This document shows, piece after piece, positions 62,096 to 64,000 of a stretch of DNA of 64,000 nt; positions within the stretch are counted from its first letter, which is position 1; each line of letters opens with the position of its first letter. The position numbers were made by a program, and so were the translations under genes. The notes below the pieces were generated by a model that saw only the letters and a list, made by a program, of their open reading frames with translations, was not told the origin of the DNA and did not search any database. The stretch spans positions 62,001-126,000 of the forward strand of contig DVFJ01000006.1 of NCBI GenBank assembly GCA_018713325.1, read 5' to 3'. This stretch comes from Candidatus Onthenecus intestinigallinarum (GTDB lineage Bacteria; Bacillota; Clostridia; Christensenellales; Aristaeellaceae).

Positions 62096-63172
62096 GTGGA
62101 TCAGGCCGAGACGGGACGGATCATTCAGGTGCTGCGCAGGGAGCGCGGCCTGACGCAGGAAGCGCTGGCCGGCATGCTCGGCGTGTCCGCGGCCGCGGTG
62201 AGCAAGTGGGAGACCGGCAAGTCCTGCCCGGACATCGAGCTGCTCTGCCCGCTGGCGCGGGCGCTGGGCACCAATGTGGACACGCTTCTGCAGTTCGAGG
62301 AGACACTCTCGGCCCAGGAACTCGCGGGACGGATCGATGCGGTGGTCCAGACGGCGCGCGGAGAGGGCGCACAGGCGGGCGAGGCGGCGCTGACCGCGCT
62401 GCTGCACGCATTCCCAAACAGCGCGACGCTGCGCCTGCACGCGGCTGCGGTGTGGGATGTGTTCTGCCTCCTCTTTCCGGACGCCGGGGAGGCGGAGCAG
62501 GCCCGCTGGCGCGGCGAGAAGAAGGCGCTGCTGGAGTCGGCGCACACGGCGGGCGATGCGGCCTGTGCGCAGGCGGCCGCGCTGCAATTGGCCCTGCTCG
62601 CCATTCGGGAGCGGGAGATAGACCGTGCGGAGGCGCTGCTGCGCGGTCTGCCGGAGCAGACGCTGGATCCCACGATGGCCTGGTCGCTGCTGTATCTGGA
62701 GCGCGGCGAACCGCAGGAGGCGGTCAGGGCGCTGCAAAGGCGGCTGTATGCGCTGATCACGCAGGCGCTGTCGCTGCTGGTGCAGCTGGCAAATACATGG
62801 GTCAAGGAGGATTCGGAGCGGGCGCTGCACGTCTGCGACGTGTACGGCGCGCTGTGCGAGGCATTCGGCATGACGGATATGGGCGACGGCCTGCGCGTGG
62901 AGATCCATCTGCGCGCGGGGCGGATCGAGGAGGCCGCCGCCTGCCTGGAGCGCTACGTGGAGACGGTGCTCGGTCCTGCACGGTTGTCGGACGCACGGAT
63001 CTTCTCCCCCTGGCTGGGCGCGCCGAAGCCAGGGCGCGACGCGCTGCCGGAGGAGATGCGAAGCGTGCTGCTCAAAGGGTTGGAAGAGGACGCGCAATAT
63101 GCCGCGCTGCGGGCGCATCCGCGCGCCGCGGCGGCGATGGAGCGGCTGCGCGGCGGCGCGAAACGGGGATGA
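62096..63172 (+). CDS. XRE-family regulator with helical repeat C-terminus
   Basis: 358 residues. An N-terminal helix-turn-helix (residues about 8-62: IIQVLRRERGLTQEALAGML then VSAAAVSKWETGKSCPD) is followed by about 290 residues of Ala/Leu/Glu-rich helices that look like TPR-type repeats (AVRALQRRLYALITQALSLL). Such architecture is common in Firmicutes regulators controlled by peptides or proteins. GTG 62096 is the start with AAGGGGG about 8 bases upstream. No direct target is obvious next to it. Confidence 0.82.
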   Translation: MDQAETGRIIQVLRRERGLTQEALAGMLGVSAAAVSKWETGKSCPDIELLCPLARALGTNVDTLLQFEETLSAQELAGRIDAVVQTARGEGAQAGEAALTALLHAFPNSATLRLHAAAVWDVFCLLFPDAGEAEQARWRGEKKALLESAHTAGDAACAQAAALQLALLAIREREIDRAEALLRGLPEQTLDPTMAWSLLYLERGEPQEAVRALQRRLYALITQALSLLVQLANTWVKEDSERALHVCDVYGALCEAFGMTDMGDGLRVEIHLRAGRIEEAAACLERYVETVLGPARLSDARIFSPWLGAPKPGRDALPEEMRSVLLKGLEEDAQYAALRAHPRAAAAMERLRGGAKRG

Positions 63173-63226
63173 GGGACAGACAGTTTTCGCGCGCGGGCGG
63201 CATACGCTTGCGCGGAGGGATGCGAC

Positions 63227-63931
63227 ATGCTGTCAAGTGCGCTCATCTGGCTGATCAAGGACGCGCTCCTGTTTCTGGCGTACGTTTCGGGCCGGCAGGC
63301 GTTTGCCAAGCCGCTGAACGCAAAGGAGGAGGCGGGCTGCATCGCGCGCATGCAGGCGGGCGACGCGCAGGCGCGCAACGAGCTGATCGAGCACAACATG
63401 CGCCTGGTGGCACATATCGCGCGCAAGTACACGGTGCCGGGCTACGACGCGGACGACCTGATCTCCATCGGCACGATCGGGCTGATCAAGGGCGTGTCGA
63501 CGTTCAAGGCGGGCACGGGCACGCAGCTGTCGACCTACTGCGCGCGCTGCATTGAAAACGAGATCCTCATGGTGCTGCGCGCATCGCAAAAGCGCAAGGG
63601 CGAGGTGTCGCTGTCCGACCCCATTGGAACGGACAGCGAGGGCAACGAGATCACGCTGACGGACCTGCTGGGCACGGATGCGGACGCCGTGCCGGACGAG
63701 GTCGACCGGCGCTTTTGCGCCGCCAAGGTGGCGCGCCTGATCCGCACGCAGCTGCCCGAACGCGAGCGCATCGTGCTGGAGCTGCGCTACGGCCTGGCGG
63801 ACGGCACGGCGCACTCGCAAAAGGAGGTCGCCCGCGCGCTGGGCATCTCGCGCAGCTATGTGTCGCGCATCGAAAAGCGGGCGCTGCAGACGCTGTGCGC
63901 ACGCTTTGAAGGAAAGGAAGGCGGCGACTGA
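63227..63931 (+). CDS. sigK: Sporulation sigma factor SigK, uninterrupted
   Basis: A 234-residue sigma-70 factor of the SigE/SigK group. A hydrophobic pro-sequence-like N-terminus (LSSALIWLIKDALLFLAYV) is followed by region 2 (ARNELIEHNMRLVAHIARKY, DADDLISIGTIGLIKGVSTF, GTQLSTYCARCIENEILM) and region 4 (LPERERIVLELRYGL; SQKEVARALGISRSYVSRIEKR). It directs late mother-cell genes such as dpaAB and coat genes. The gene is continuous; there is no skin-type element. ATG 63227 has GGAGGG 6 bases upstream. Confidence 0.94.
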   Translation: MLSSALIWLIKDALLFLAYVSGRQAFAKPLNAKEEAGCIARMQAGDAQARNELIEHNMRLVAHIARKYTVPGYDADDLISIGTIGLIKGVSTFKAGTGTQLSTYCARCIENEILMVLRASQKRKGEVSLSDPIGTDSEGNEITLTDLLGTDADAVPDEVDRRFCAAKVARLIRTQLPERERIVLELRYGLADGTAHSQKEVARALGISRSYVSRIEKRALQTLCARFEGKEGGD

Positions 63932-63949
63932 AGCGCGACGCCGTGAAAG

Positions 63950-63986
63950 CGTTCGGTTTTTGCGTAAAAAGCCGGACGTTTTTGCA
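63950..63986 (+). terminator. Terminator-like hairpin after sigK
   Basis: CGTTCGG-TTTTT and AAAAAG-CCGGACG can pair with a small bulge, followed by five T. A strong ribosome site (GAGAGGAGGC) at the last bases shows that another gene starts just beyond the window. Confidence 0.6.
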
Positions 63987-64000
63987 TAATGAGAGGAGGC

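Overview
This window looks like chromosomal core DNA from a GC-rich (roughly two-thirds GC by eye), anaerobic, endospore-forming member of the Clostridia. The reasons are an NAD(P)-linked trimeric [FeFe]-hydrogenase locus, a V-type ATPase in place of an F-type one within view, many TTG and GTG starts with strong GGAGG ribosome sites, and several sporulation genes (sigK, dpaA/dpaB, a CotF-type coat protein, a SpoVB-like flippase). I see no phage, insertion sequence, CRISPR array or rRNA. Most promoters that can be read are sigma-A type (TTGACA/TATAAT, often with an extended TGn -10), and most transcription units end in an intrinsic terminator.

Layout. 1-3339 (minus): metF, a separate MetH reactivation-domain gene, and metH running off the left edge. 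3554-6405: trkA-trkH potassium uptake. 6430-7902: a Crp/Fnr regulator divergent from a ferredoxin-type protein. 7871-11108: a SpoVB-like flippase, dCMP deaminase, nitroreductase and a conserved Cys-rich protein. 11228-20513: a SPOR protein, then a two-part hydrogenase locus. Its first part is DRTGG, ATPase, H-cluster sensor, DRTGG and PHP genes. After a terminator and a new promoter, its second part is HndA, ATPase, HndB, HndC and HndD. 20565-27317: YitT and MerR, recX, coat proteins, pncB and lgt, rpiB and upp. 27560-28819: a processive-type glycosyltransferase.

29317-37799 is a complete V-ATPase operon in the Enterococcus hirae ntpFIKECGABD order; the proteolipid has all five residues of the Na+ site, so a sodium-coupled enzyme is likely. 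37918-40325 is an ABC exporter behind a palindromic operator. 40410-40486 is tRNA-Pro(GGG). 40566-43323 holds a kinase-like protein, an HD hydrolase, an ASCH remnant and a lipoprotein. 43338-46497 is a cobalamin-riboswitch-controlled btuFCD-type importer, which matches the B12-dependent methionine synthase at the left edge. 46610-49078 is a polar amino acid ABC importer. 49226-49822 is an ArsR-like regulator behind a promoter framed by three TTTCGAAA palindromes.

49923-51322 is the dipicolinate synthase pair. 51453-52697 is a secreted RsiV-like protein. 52797-61337 runs ftsK/spoIIIE, rseC-like, trxA, rnj, ylbF, mltG and a U32 protein. 61519-63931 holds a methyltransferase, an XRE regulator and an uninterrupted sigK. 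The right end stops just after the ribosome site of a further gene.

The least understood and most interesting part is the hydrogenase locus. A non-catalytic H-cluster protein that keeps its cluster cysteines but lacks the proton-relay cysteine sits with two stand-alone GHKL ATPases, two DRTGG proteins and a PHP hydrolase, beside the genes of a bifurcating-type hydrogenase. This arrangement suggests a hydrogen or redox sensing relay. The arrangement itself is known from other Clostridia; how the signal passes is not.
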